Assembly: GCA_949291555.1 (NCBI GenBank)
Contig: CASEWE010000005.1
Location: 124,001-188,000 of the forward strand
DNA: 64,000 nucleotides
Reading direction: 5' to 3'
DNA from: an uncultured Bacteroidales bacterium
GTDB lineage: Bacteria; Bacteroidota; Bacteroidia; Bacteroidales; P3
Shown: piece by piece, positions 8,501 to 15,027 of the stretch
Numbering within the stretch: the stretch's first letter is position 1
Layout of the letters: each line of letters opens with the position of its first letter
Made by a program: the position numbers and the translations under genes
The notes under the pieces: model-generated
Database searches by the model: none
What the model saw: only the letters and a program-made list of their open reading frames with translations
What the model was told of the DNA's origin: nothing

Positions 8501-11460
8501 AAAGTAGCACTCCTCTCCACCAAATCGGAATGGCTCAGGGAACGTGGATTGGCCGTATCCGGACTCCAAGCATGGAATTCCGCTTTCAGATTGGTATTGT
8601 AGCTATAACGAGTATCCGAAAACTCCGGCAAGGAAAATTCCACGTAAGGGACTCCCATAATCAAATCCCTGCTGGCTTCATTATCCGAAATGGACGAACC
8701 ATCCGTAAAGAAGGTCTTGGCTCTCCATATGGAATGCAATTCTATTTCCGACTCCATCGGGAAGGAATCCAATGCCAGCCAGAGCGGATCCGCTTTCCTT
8801 TCCGTGGCCCAGCCTTCGAACCAGACAAGACTGTCTGCACATTGGGATTGGTACGATTCCGTCAATGACGGTACAGGCAAACGATTCATTCTCCACGTCT
8901 TGCATAAGTAAGCCCGATAATCGGCCATCGGCATCCCATAAAGGTTGTCGAAATGCACGTTCACCCGAGCCGGATTGATGATAGGAAAGCCCCGGTTCGC
9001 CCCGCCCTCGTCGAAAGCGTAGATGGAAGCCGTGGGCGAAGGATTCAGGCGCTGAAGCATATCCGGGGAGCGAAGTTCCTCCTCGGTAACTTCTTCCGCG
9101 TCCTTGATCGTTTCATCTATGCCTCCCAGCCAGAAACCCCTTGTACAATAGAGAGAAAAACCATCGCGAGTCGTGCTCCCGACAAATTTCCCCGCCTGCC
9201 CGTCGGCATTCTCCAAGGACACCTCCCCGGCAAAGTACAGCCCCGTTCCATACATCCGCAACTGAAAATCCACCTTCCCGATAAAACCTCCAGCGCTGGC
9301 TTGCGGTCCGGTTCCCAAAACGCTTCCCGTGCTATAGCAATAAAAAAGATCCATGTCCTGATACTTGATATACCCTACCAAGCCCCCCGTGTTATTCCCG
9401 GCGGCAAAGCCCGAAAAGGAGCACAGCCTCAACGCGCCCTCCTCCCCGTAAGATTCTAAGAAATGGCCGACCAATCCGCCGGCATTGCCGTCCCGGCATT
9501 CCACCTTGGCCGCCGAATGGCAATTTTCTATCACGCTGTTAAGAACATACCCTGCCACAGAACCGGCAAGCTCGGTCCCTTGGACAGAGCAGCTGCTGTC
9601 CACATGCAGGTTGGCCACCGTACCGCGCGAAACCGTGCCGAACAGGCCGGCCCTATCGGCATTTTGCACCTTCATGTTCCGGATGCGATAGCCATCCCCG
9701 TCAAAATAACCCCGGAATTCCCGAATGGGAATCCACCGCATACCTTGCAAGTCCATATCCGATGTCAAGCGGTAGTATTTCCCCGTGCTTGCATCGGCGT
9801 TGAAGGCCACTGTCTCGCCCAAGTAAGCCAGCTGCCCGGGCGTGGCGATCAGGAAAGGATTTTCCTTGCTGCCATCCCCGCCGGCAAAGGCCGTATCGCC
9901 CAAGCTTTGGTATCGTTGATCCAGGAGCACGTACAAATCCATATCCGAACGCACTACATCCATCTTTTCATCCCATTCCTGGGAAAATGCCCTGTCCGTA
10001 TAACATCCTTTTACCAGAACGCCTTCTCCCCACGGGCGGATCGGCACGAGCGCGCCTCTGTTCACATGGCAGGTATCCGTCAAGTTTTCCCCTATGTAAT
10101 GCACCCTGACCTGAAAAGGCCGGAACACCGGATAACCTTGGTTATCCTCTTCCGCCCCAGGCAGGCAGAAGCCGGCGATCGTGTCGCCCTCGTTGAGCTT
10201 GTTCACGCCATAGGGCGAAGAGAGTTCCTCGCTTGTCATCGGCAAAAGCCCCTCCATAGCCTGGTACGAAGGGTTCCCCGTCAGATAATATGCCTGCTCG
10301 AAAACAATGCTGCCACTCCGTGTATCCACATAGAAGCTTTTCATACCGGCATCGTACAAATGAGCGTGAACCTCTTCTCCAAGGGCATTGGTCCCTTTAC
10401 AGTAGAAAGGCAGAGGTGCCGTATTGTAGACGTAACGGAGCTCATCGTGCGAGTTGAACACGCCTCCGTTCTCGCTCCCGTATATAGTTCCTTGATTTCC
10501 CAAATAGCTTGTTCTACCTGTGTAGCCCCCGAAAACGGCCGGTTTCACGTAGTTCACGCCATCGAAAGGCTTCCCCCGCAGCACCATATCCCCCTTGTTG
10601 ACGCAGCCCTCGCCATCGAGGCCCATATGCATCATCGCAAGATCAAGAGCGCTGCAGGCGGCCAGCCGGGAAAGGCCGTGCTTTGCGGCGCTGTCCACCG
10701 CCGCGCTGCCGTCAAAGACAATGTCGCCCTCGTTCCGGCAATCGCACAGCGAGCCATGCAAGGTCGTCACCAAAACAGAGACATTCCCGTCTTCGTCCAC
10801 CGTGGGCCTCCATGCGCCCAGGTTGTCGAAACCGTAATCCACCGTTATCTGGCAAGCGCTGGTACAAGATATCACTTTCCCTGCCCTGATGGCGGCGATG
10901 CCATAAGCGAAAAACTCCCGGGAGCCGTAATCGGACGAATCCGCCAAAGGCAGCCAGAGCGCCATGTCGAAAGGCTTCACTTCGATCCGGCACGTGGAAT
11001 CCAGATGCAGGTTGGCAACCACCGAATAGAAATCGTCCGAGCAGAAAAGCCCCATGGACAGCAGGCCGCCATCTTCGCCCTGGTTGGTCACGTACATATT
11101 GGAAATCGTATGCCCCTTTCCGTCAAAATAGCCCCGGAACGTATTATCTACCATCTTGCCGGAGACGATGCGGCGGCCTCCGATAGGAGTCCAGCGGATG
11201 CCCTCCTTCCCGCCCAGGTCGATATCGGCCGTCAATTCATAATACATGTTGGAATTGGTCTCCCCTCCTTGGTTCACATAGCCGGCAAGCGCCTGCATAT
11301 CGGCCCGGGTCGCCAATTTGTAAGGATTCTCTCGACTACCATCTCCGCCCCCGGAATATTGCTGCACTAAGCCAGAGGGGGCATCCTGTGCTTGCAAGCA
11401 CGAGGCGCAAGAAAAAAAACAAACGGACAAGCTTGCAAGAATGGATAAGATTCTTTTCAT
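5596..11460 (-). CDS. Giant InlB-repeat surface protein with GLUG motifs and T9SS C-terminal signal
   Basis: A 1954-residue protein. The ATG at 11460 opens on a signal peptide (MKRILSILASLSVCFFSCAS) and has AGAGAAG just upstream; longer in-frame readings have no signal. Residues ~30-450 and 510-830 hold a GSxENPY/F-L motif twice (GDGSRENPYKLAT, GDGSKENPFLIAT) and GLUG-type motifs (GGLVGHF, GGLVGYI, GGFIGKV) near 670-760. From ~835 to ~1870 run about eleven clear and several degenerate Listeria-Bacteroides (InlB B) repeats of 70-85 residues. Each has the VxFETFGG...PGLP...F.GWYADP...LYA.W pattern. The end (~1880-1954) is a T9SS signal with LWPNP and terminal VPFVKL. InlB repeats are ubiquitin-like folds used in adhesins. 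The role is probably surface attachment; the partner is unknown. Confidence 0.9.
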   Translation of the reverse strand: MKRILSILASLSVCFFSCASCLQAQDAPSGLVQQYSGGGDGSRENPYKLATRADMQALAGYVNQGGETNSNMYYELTADIDLGGKEGIRWTPIGGRRIVSGKMVDNTFRGYFDGKGHTISNMYVTNQGEDGGLLSMGLFCSDDFYSVVANLHLDSTCRIEVKPFDMALWLPLADSSDYGSREFFAYGIAAIRAGKVISCTSACQITVDYGFDNLGAWRPTVDEDGNVSVLVTTLHGSLCDCRNEGDIVFDGSAAVDSAAKHGLSRLAACSALDLAMMHMGLDGEGCVNKGDMVLRGKPFDGVNYVKPAVFGGYTGRTSYLGNQGTIYGSENGGVFNSHDELRYVYNTAPLPFYCKGTNALGEEVHAHLYDAGMKSFYVDTRSGSIVFEQAYYLTGNPSYQAMEGLLPMTSEELSSPYGVNKLNEGDTIAGFCLPGAEEDNQGYPVFRPFQVRVHYIGENLTDTCHVNRGALVPIRPWGEGVLVKGCYTDRAFSQEWDEKMDVVRSDMDLYVLLDQRYQSLGDTAFAGGDGSKENPFLIATPGQLAYLGETVAFNADASTGKYYRLTSDMDLQGMRWIPIREFRGYFDGDGYRIRNMKVQNADRAGLFGTVSRGTVANLHVDSSCSVQGTELAGSVAGYVLNSVIENCHSAAKVECRDGNAGGLVGHFLESYGEEGALRLCSFSGFAAGNNTGGLVGYIKYQDMDLFYCYSTGSVLGTGPQASAGGFIGKVDFQLRMYGTGLYFAGEVSLENADGQAGKFVGSTTRDGFSLYCTRGFWLGGIDETIKDAEEVTEEELRSPDMLQRLNPSPTASIYAFDEGGANRGFPIINPARVNVHFDNLYGMPMADYRAYLCKTWRMNRLPVPSLTESYQSQCADSLVWFEGWATERKADPLWLALDSFPMESEIELHSIWRAKTFFTDGSSISDNEASRDLIMGVPYVEFSLPEFSDTRYSYNTNLKAEFHAWSPDTANPRSLSHSDLVERSATLYALWSHNVYFNAMGGGLAAIGDSIVEGDSSHGENFRKGDWMYRYVGGMPYFNAENPGLPVAEKDGYELGGWYTDPVYSEPKDNDDIVPLKLRDTLYADWADLVWVNFETYGMGTPVPPRQYYPLICYYDRDFIEYNNNLPFADDCDTCLFMYWVDSGGNEISGGDYVPAENHTLFARYACSMEVRFDVQGGEEIASGTYYTNVAWLGRYGTFQNSGLPRAYRDGFCFGGWFFDPACTDAVDVNDLVRPQDTVLFAKWEGPVVVEFEVGEGQPLESRTYYTGFAYKDDVAGNPGLPSAVKEDAVFEGWYADPGFQEKVSETSLVTAERTVLYAHFGEKISVAFECNEGNELAAREYYTGFAYLDTRSGNPGLPRPSLANSKDSLDFGSWYTDPGLTDPVDETSIVDAAVEVLYAGWNPAYQRVRFEPFGDEVVEDRVYRVGRDYGTYGSGNPGLPTLSRENTSLLGWYADPEYTREVDAWTTVTTDVDVLYARWSNWIEVRFETFGGSEIEPRTYETGFDFRESGGGMPSDPDKGDALFLGWYADPEYEQEVDDWTEVTETMTCLYAKWGEKVKIVFVDYTDPDYMFEEEDYYHNIPYRESPNKGLYSPRSEKAPWVFVGWHAKIRKMEVPVRNDSLVPQDYHALHARWCVRVKFETFGGNHVEDRLYSPGIFYGESPNEGLPETAYRPGYLFKGWYSDSACRVPVKADSVVKDAAHTLYAGWEEIPATLVTVDFVVNGGDAMEPRIYQADGLAYGELPNPGLPVPAREDFCFAGWYADAGFAEAVTDSSLVPAEDHSLYARWTEKPLAKVQVSFETNGGDPVGTREYFSGLAYGEAPNTGLPVPQRTDYHFAGWYADAGYAEAVTDSSLVPEEDHTLYAQWRYGAGNIGLDESGLLRLWPNPVREILYWSFEGEVDGWQVWDGKGRIRLESDGLQRQMDVRELEDAWFVLVGFKSGKVLVRVPFVKL
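5850..6330 (-). repeat. Most recently duplicated InlB repeat units at the 3' end of the giant gene
   Basis: The last two repeat units, around 5860-6080 and 6090-6320, are far more alike than the others. They share long identical DNA stretches such as ACGAGGCTCGAATCGGTTAC (starting about 5902 and 6129), and the encoded segments differ only at scattered residues within WYADAG.AEAVTDSSLVP. This indicates recent tandem duplication or gene conversion. Confidence 0.75.
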
Positions 11461-11961
11461 TTGCTTCTCTTTTTTAGGGTTTTGATTGAAGTCCGTGAAA
11501 ATCCGGGAGGAAAGGGGCCCTGAGCCGAAAAAGCCGCAGGTCGTCCTATCGGCACAAGACGTGTTCTTTATTGCAAAAGAACGAACAATCCTGCCCATGC
11601 CCAAAAATCGGGGCGTCAAAAAGGAAAAAAAAAGACGCAAAAAAGAAAAATCCCGGTTGCCATGGTTGCCCTCAACGGGGTGCCGGAATCGGCCATCCCG
11701 GCCTTGCAGATACTGTCCGCCGGCAAAGAAATTCCGCCAAAAGCCTTGCCGCCAAAATCCCGCCGCCTGCAAGGAGAGCCTTGGGAACAAAATAAGGCAA
11801 GATCAAGAACGTCAACACGGATTTGAAGAACCATAGGTCCGATTCCAGGGCAGAAGCCAAAGGCAAACCATACTGATCCACAGTAGACATTTTCCCGAAA
11901 AAACAGAACCACATCCAGGCTCGAATCAACATCGATTGCCATGCCTTTTCGGGCAGCCCGT

Positions 11962-11992
11962 TTTGCTTTGCGCTCGTTTTTCACTATCTTTG
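11962..11992 (+). promoter_or_regulatory. Bacteroidota-type promoter upstream of the candidate small RNA
   Basis: TTTG at 11962-11965 and TATCTTTG at 11985-11992 are 19 bases apart, a full match to the -33/-7 consensus. A second -7 match, TACCTTTG, lies at 12067-12074. Both share the core TTTCACTAYCTTTG. Confidence 0.7.
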
Positions 11993-11998
11993 TTCCAC

Positions 11999-12153
11999 GA
12001 AGATAGGATGCGGCTCGGCCATGGCCATTCGAGCAAGCTCGATGGCGCTTGGCGTTCGCCTTTCACTACCTTTGCGCGATTCGAATCGATTCACAATAAG
12101 GATTATTCCGTTGTGAAAACACCAAAGGCGGGTCTACGGACTCGCTTTTTTTT
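11999..12153 (+). ncRNA. Candidate small non-coding RNA or leader RNA
   Basis: A transcript from the promoter at 11962-11992 would begin near 11999 and end at the intrinsic terminator at 12124-12153, about 155 nt. A shorter form of about 70 nt could start from TACCTTTG at 12067. Inside are a hairpin (GCCATTCGAGC at 12024-12034 with GCTCGATGGC at 12037-12046, one bulged base), a GATTCGAATC palindrome, and the inverted repeat TTCACAA/TTGTGAA (12090-12096 and 12111-12117). There is no convincing reading frame. It does not match an RNA family I recognise. It could instead be an attenuated leader of the kinase gene at 12280. Confidence 0.45.
12124..12153 (+). terminator. Intrinsic terminator with UACG tetraloop
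   Basis: An 11-bp stem (12124-12134 with 12139-12149, two G-U pairs) closes a TACG loop, a stable UNCG-type tetraloop. It is followed by an uninterrupted run of T to 12153. It lies upstream of, not after, a protein gene, which is why a small RNA or attenuator is proposed here. Confidence 0.85.
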
Positions 12154-12279
12154 GTCCGGACACCAAATCCCGGCATGAATCCGGTTCGGCATCGCGCGCC
12201 CATGCGTCAAGCCCGCGCCCGGAAAGACAAAAAGGACAGCCCCCGAAAGGCGCACCCGCGACAAGCCCAACGAAACACC

Positions 12280-13320
12280 ATGGAACAGAAACGGACACGG
12301 CCCTTCCCCCATAGCGTATTAGGCATAGGAAACGCCTTGGTAGACCTTATCTACAAGCTCCCTTCCGACCAAGTCCTCCGCGACTTGCGTTTGCCCAAAG
12401 GCAGCATGACCCTTGTCGACCCGCAGCGGGCCCGGAATATTCAAGAATACCTCCATTCCGTCTCACCGACCCTCAGTACCGGCGGATCGGCTTCGAACAC
12501 CATCAGCTCGATCGCCTCTCTGGGCGGCCGTTGCGGTTTCATCGGCCGGACAGGGAAAGACGACCCGCACGGCCTTTTTTACACCTCCGACCTCGAAAAC
12601 CACGGCATCCGCGCGCATTTCAGCCAATCGGAAATCCAGACCGGGACAGCCATCACTTTGATGAGTCCCGACACCGAACGCACGTTCGCCACCTGCCTCG
12701 GGGCAGCCGCCACCCTGTGCGCGGAAGATCTCGACCCTGCCGTGTTCGAAGGCTACGATTATTTCCACGCCGAAGGGTACCTGGCACAAAACTACCCGCT
12801 CCTGGAAACCGCCATTTCCATGGCCAAGCGAGCCGGCCTGGCCGTCTCGCTCGACATGGCCAGCTACAATGTCGTGGTGGAACATCGCGGGTTCATCGGG
12901 AAAATGCTCGAACGCGGGGTCGACATCGTTTTCGCCAACGAAGAAGAAGCAGAGGCTTACACGGGCAAGAAAGAATTGGAAGCCTTGCTGGAACTGTCCC
13001 GCCAAGTGCCGACAGCCATCGTGAAATTAGGCCCGAGGGGTTCGATCGTGATGGACAAAGGCCGGCTGCACGTCATCTCGGCCGAAAGCGTAGAGAAAAT
13101 AGACAGCAACGGGGCCGGCGACAGCTACGCGGCCGGATTCCTTTACGGGAAAAGCATCGGGCTGTCCACGCAAGCCTGCGGGGAAATCGCCTCGACTGTC
13201 GCCACCGAAGTCGTGAAAGTGGTCGGCCCGAAGCTCGGCCCGGAGAAATGGGCCGAAATCCTGCCGAAAATCCGGGAAATCGAGAAAAAAGACCTATCAT
13301 GCCCAAAATCGGAAATTTAG
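12280..13320 (+). CDS. PfkB-family sugar/nucleoside kinase, adenosine-kinase-like
   Basis: A 346-residue protein beginning MEQKRTRPFPHSVLGIGNAL. I place the start at 12280 because the family's first beta strand (LGIGNALVDL) begins a few residues later, and the upstream in-frame extension is basic and low-complexity. The N-terminal substrate lid has STGGSASNTISSIASLGG (PfkB signature 1). The C-terminal ATP/anion-hole motif is DSNGAGDSYAAGFLYG, with D281 as the catalytic base. PfkB kinases phosphorylate sugars or nucleosides with ATP in the cytoplasm. The family branch common in Bacteroidota is annotated as adenosine kinase, but the substrate is not proven by sequence. Its 3' end overlaps the dus gene by 22 bases, implying co-translation. 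Confidence 0.88.
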   Translation: MEQKRTRPFPHSVLGIGNALVDLIYKLPSDQVLRDLRLPKGSMTLVDPQRARNIQEYLHSVSPTLSTGGSASNTISSIASLGGRCGFIGRTGKDDPHGLFYTSDLENHGIRAHFSQSEIQTGTAITLMSPDTERTFATCLGAAATLCAEDLDPAVFEGYDYFHAEGYLAQNYPLLETAISMAKRAGLAVSLDMASYNVVVEHRGFIGKMLERGVDIVFANEEEAEAYTGKKELEALLELSRQVPTAIVKLGPRGSIVMDKGRLHVISAESVEKIDSNGAGDSYAAGFLYGKSIGLSTQACGEIASTVATEVVKVVGPKLGPEKWAEILPKIREIEKKDLSCPKSEI

Positions 13321-14282
13321 ACCTGGGCCTTTTCCCGCTTTGGCTTTCGCCCATGGAAGCGGTGACCGATGCCCCTTTCCGATGCCTTTGCAAAGCGCAC
13401 GGGGCCGATGTCTTGGTGAGCGAATTCATCTCGTCCGACGCCCTGATACGGCATGCGGGGAACAGCCTCGATAAAATGAGCTTCTCGCAAGGGGAGCACC
13501 CGGTAGGCATCCAGATATTCGGGAGCGATGAAAAAAGCATGCGCCAAGCGGCCGAAATCGCTGCTGCCCGCAAACCCGACTTCATCGACATCAATTGGGG
13601 ATGCCCGGTAAAAAAAATCGTGAGCCGGGGGGCCGGTTCGGGAATCCTGCGCGATATACCCCGCATGGAAAGCATCACGGCATCGGTTGTCAGGGCCATG
13701 GAAACGTTTTCCCTGCCGGTCACCGTCAAGACGCGCCTCGGCTGGGACGAAGCCGACAAGCCGATCGTGGAAATAGCCGAACGCCTCCAGGACATCGGCA
13801 TTGCCGGCATCAGCATACACGGCCGAACCCGCGCCCAGCTTTATTCGGGCAAAGCCGACTGGGAACTTATCGGCCAAGTCAAGAACAATCCCCGCATGAA
13901 AATCCCCGTTTTCGGGAACGGGGACATCGATTCGGCGCAGAAAGCCTTGCTCATGCGCGAACGTTACGGCGTGGACGGAATCCTTGTAGGAAGGGCTGCC
14001 GTAGGGAATCCTTGGATATTCGGGCAAATAAAGCACTTCTTGCGCCACGGGGAGGAGCTTCCCTTGCCCGGCTATGCCGAAAGGAAAAAAACATGCCTCG
14101 GCTTGTTCCGCGACGAAATCGAAGCAAAAGGGGAACGCGTGGCTGCCCAGGAAATGAAAATCCACTACCCGGGTTTCTTCCGGGGATTGCCCGGATTCAA
14201 GCCTGTCAAGGTGAAACTCATGCTCTCCGCTTCCTTCCAGGAGGTGGAAAGCATCCTGGAAACCTATCCGATGAACCCGTGA
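13299..14282 (+). CDS. dus: tRNA-dihydrouridine synthase (DusB-like)
   Basis: A 327-residue protein. The ATG at 13299 lies inside the end of the kinase gene in another frame. The N-terminus LFPLWLSPMEAVTDAPFR is the typical start of the TIM barrel. The FMN-barrel carries DINWGCPVKKI with the catalytic C102, VKTRLGW, ISIHGRTRAQLYSG and GNGDI, and the phosphate-binding loop DGILVGRAAVGNPWIF. The enzyme uses FMN and NADPH to reduce uridines in tRNA D-loops. The length and the PVKK motif fit the DusB branch of Bacteroidota. After the stop at 14282 only a short palindrome (GCCCGGATCCGGGC, 14296-14309) separates it from the convergent ftsE gene. Confidence 0.93.
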   Translation: MPKIGNLDLGLFPLWLSPMEAVTDAPFRCLCKAHGADVLVSEFISSDALIRHAGNSLDKMSFSQGEHPVGIQIFGSDEKSMRQAAEIAAARKPDFIDINWGCPVKKIVSRGAGSGILRDIPRMESITASVVRAMETFSLPVTVKTRLGWDEADKPIVEIAERLQDIGIAGISIHGRTRAQLYSGKADWELIGQVKNNPRMKIPVFGNGDIDSAQKALLMRERYGVDGILVGRAAVGNPWIFGQIKHFLRHGEELPLPGYAERKKTCLGLFRDEIEAKGERVAAQEMKIHYPGFFRGLPGFKPVKVKLMLSASFQEVESILETYPMNP

Positions 14283-14339
14283 AAAACCGCGGCATGCCCG
14301 GATCCGGGCCAAGCCGTCCGCCCGGTCCGCACGCGCCGG

Positions 14340-15020
14340 TCAAAGTTCTTCGTGCCGGATTTTCCCGTCTTCGCAGACCAAGATGTGGGAAGGATATTTC
14401 GAGATGATGAGGAAATCATGGGTCGCCACCAGCATGGCGCAACCGGCTTTGCTGATTTCCACTAAAAGCTTCATGATTTCTTCCGAGGTGTCCAGATCGA
14501 GATTCCCCGTAGGCTCATCGGCCAGGATGACCTCCGGCTTGTTGAGCAAGGCGCGGGCAATGGCCAGGCGTTGCTGCTCCCCGCCCGAAAGCTGGTAAGG
14601 CATCTTATGGGCTTTCGTGCCCAGCCCCACCATATCCAGCACTTCCCCGATCCGGTGTTCGATAGCCGTTTTGTCTTTCCAGTCGGTGGCATGCAAGACG
14701 AAAGAAAGGTTGTCGTGCACGCTCCGGTCGGTAAGCAGCTGGAAATCCTGGAAAACGATGCCTATCTTGCGGCGGAGATAAGGAATCTCGCTTTTGCGCA
14801 AACCGGCCAAATCGTAGCCTGCCACCCAGGCCTGGCCTTCCACTACCGGGATGTCGGCGTAAAGCGTCCGCAACAGCGAGCTCTTCCCTGTTCCGGTTTT
14901 CCCGATCAGGTAGACGAAATCGCCCCGTCCCAATTCCATGTCGACCCCCGACAAAATCCGGGTCTTTTTCTGATACACATCCAGATTCCGGGTCCGGATC
15001 ACCGCATCGTTTCCAGTCAT
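14340..15020 (-). CDS. ftsE: ABC transporter ATPase, FtsE-like cell-division protein
   Basis: A 226-residue ATPase with Walker A GKTGTGKSS, Q-loop FQDFQLL, signature LSGGEQQRL, Walker B VILADEPTGNLD and switch histidine in VATHDF. The overall pattern (RRKIGIVFQDFQLLTDRSVHDNL) is characteristic of FtsE, which works with FtsX to control peptidoglycan hydrolysis at the septum. No ftsX is adjacent. The start at 15020 is only seven bases after the stop of the S74 fibre gene, so it probably lies in the same transcript as the two surface-protein genes upstream. A LolD-type lipoprotein exporter ATPase is the main alternative reading. Confidence 0.82.
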   Translation of the reverse strand: MTGNDAVIRTRNLDVYQKKTRILSGVDMELGRGDFVYLIGKTGTGKSSLLRTLYADIPVVEGQAWVAGYDLAGLRKSEIPYLRRKIGIVFQDFQLLTDRSVHDNLSFVLHATDWKDKTAIEHRIGEVLDMVGLGTKAHKMPYQLSGGEQQRLAIARALLNKPEVILADEPTGNLDLDTSEEIMKLLVEISKAGCAMLVATHDFLIISKYPSHILVCEDGKIRHEEL

Positions 15021-15027
15021 AAGTCCA

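Larger units (their letters stand above)
11461..12279. other. About 0.8 kb without a convincing protein gene
   Basis: The left half (11461-11960) has no recognisable gene; short frames there lack family features. The right half carries two promoter-like sites, a hairpin, an inverted repeat and a strong intrinsic terminator, described separately as a candidate small RNA. Bases 12154-12279 between that terminator and the kinase start show nothing clear. Confidence 0.6.

Noticed and set aside
9463..11370. A 635-residue open frame on the plus strand, antisense to the InlB-repeat gene
   Set aside because: The minus-strand reading has a signal peptide, repeats and a T9SS tail. The antisense frame is open only because the GC-rich codon pattern avoids stops there.
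11616..11984. A 122-residue minus-strand frame in the gap before the kinase gene
   Set aside because: No family features or ribosome-binding site, and its composition is unlike neighbouring genes; it overlaps the candidate small RNA promoter.
12531..13298. In-frame extension of the dus gene upstream of 13299
   Set aside because: The extension is Arg/Pro/Ser-rich, antiparallel in character to the kinase frame it overlaps, and the Dus family N-terminus begins at 13299.
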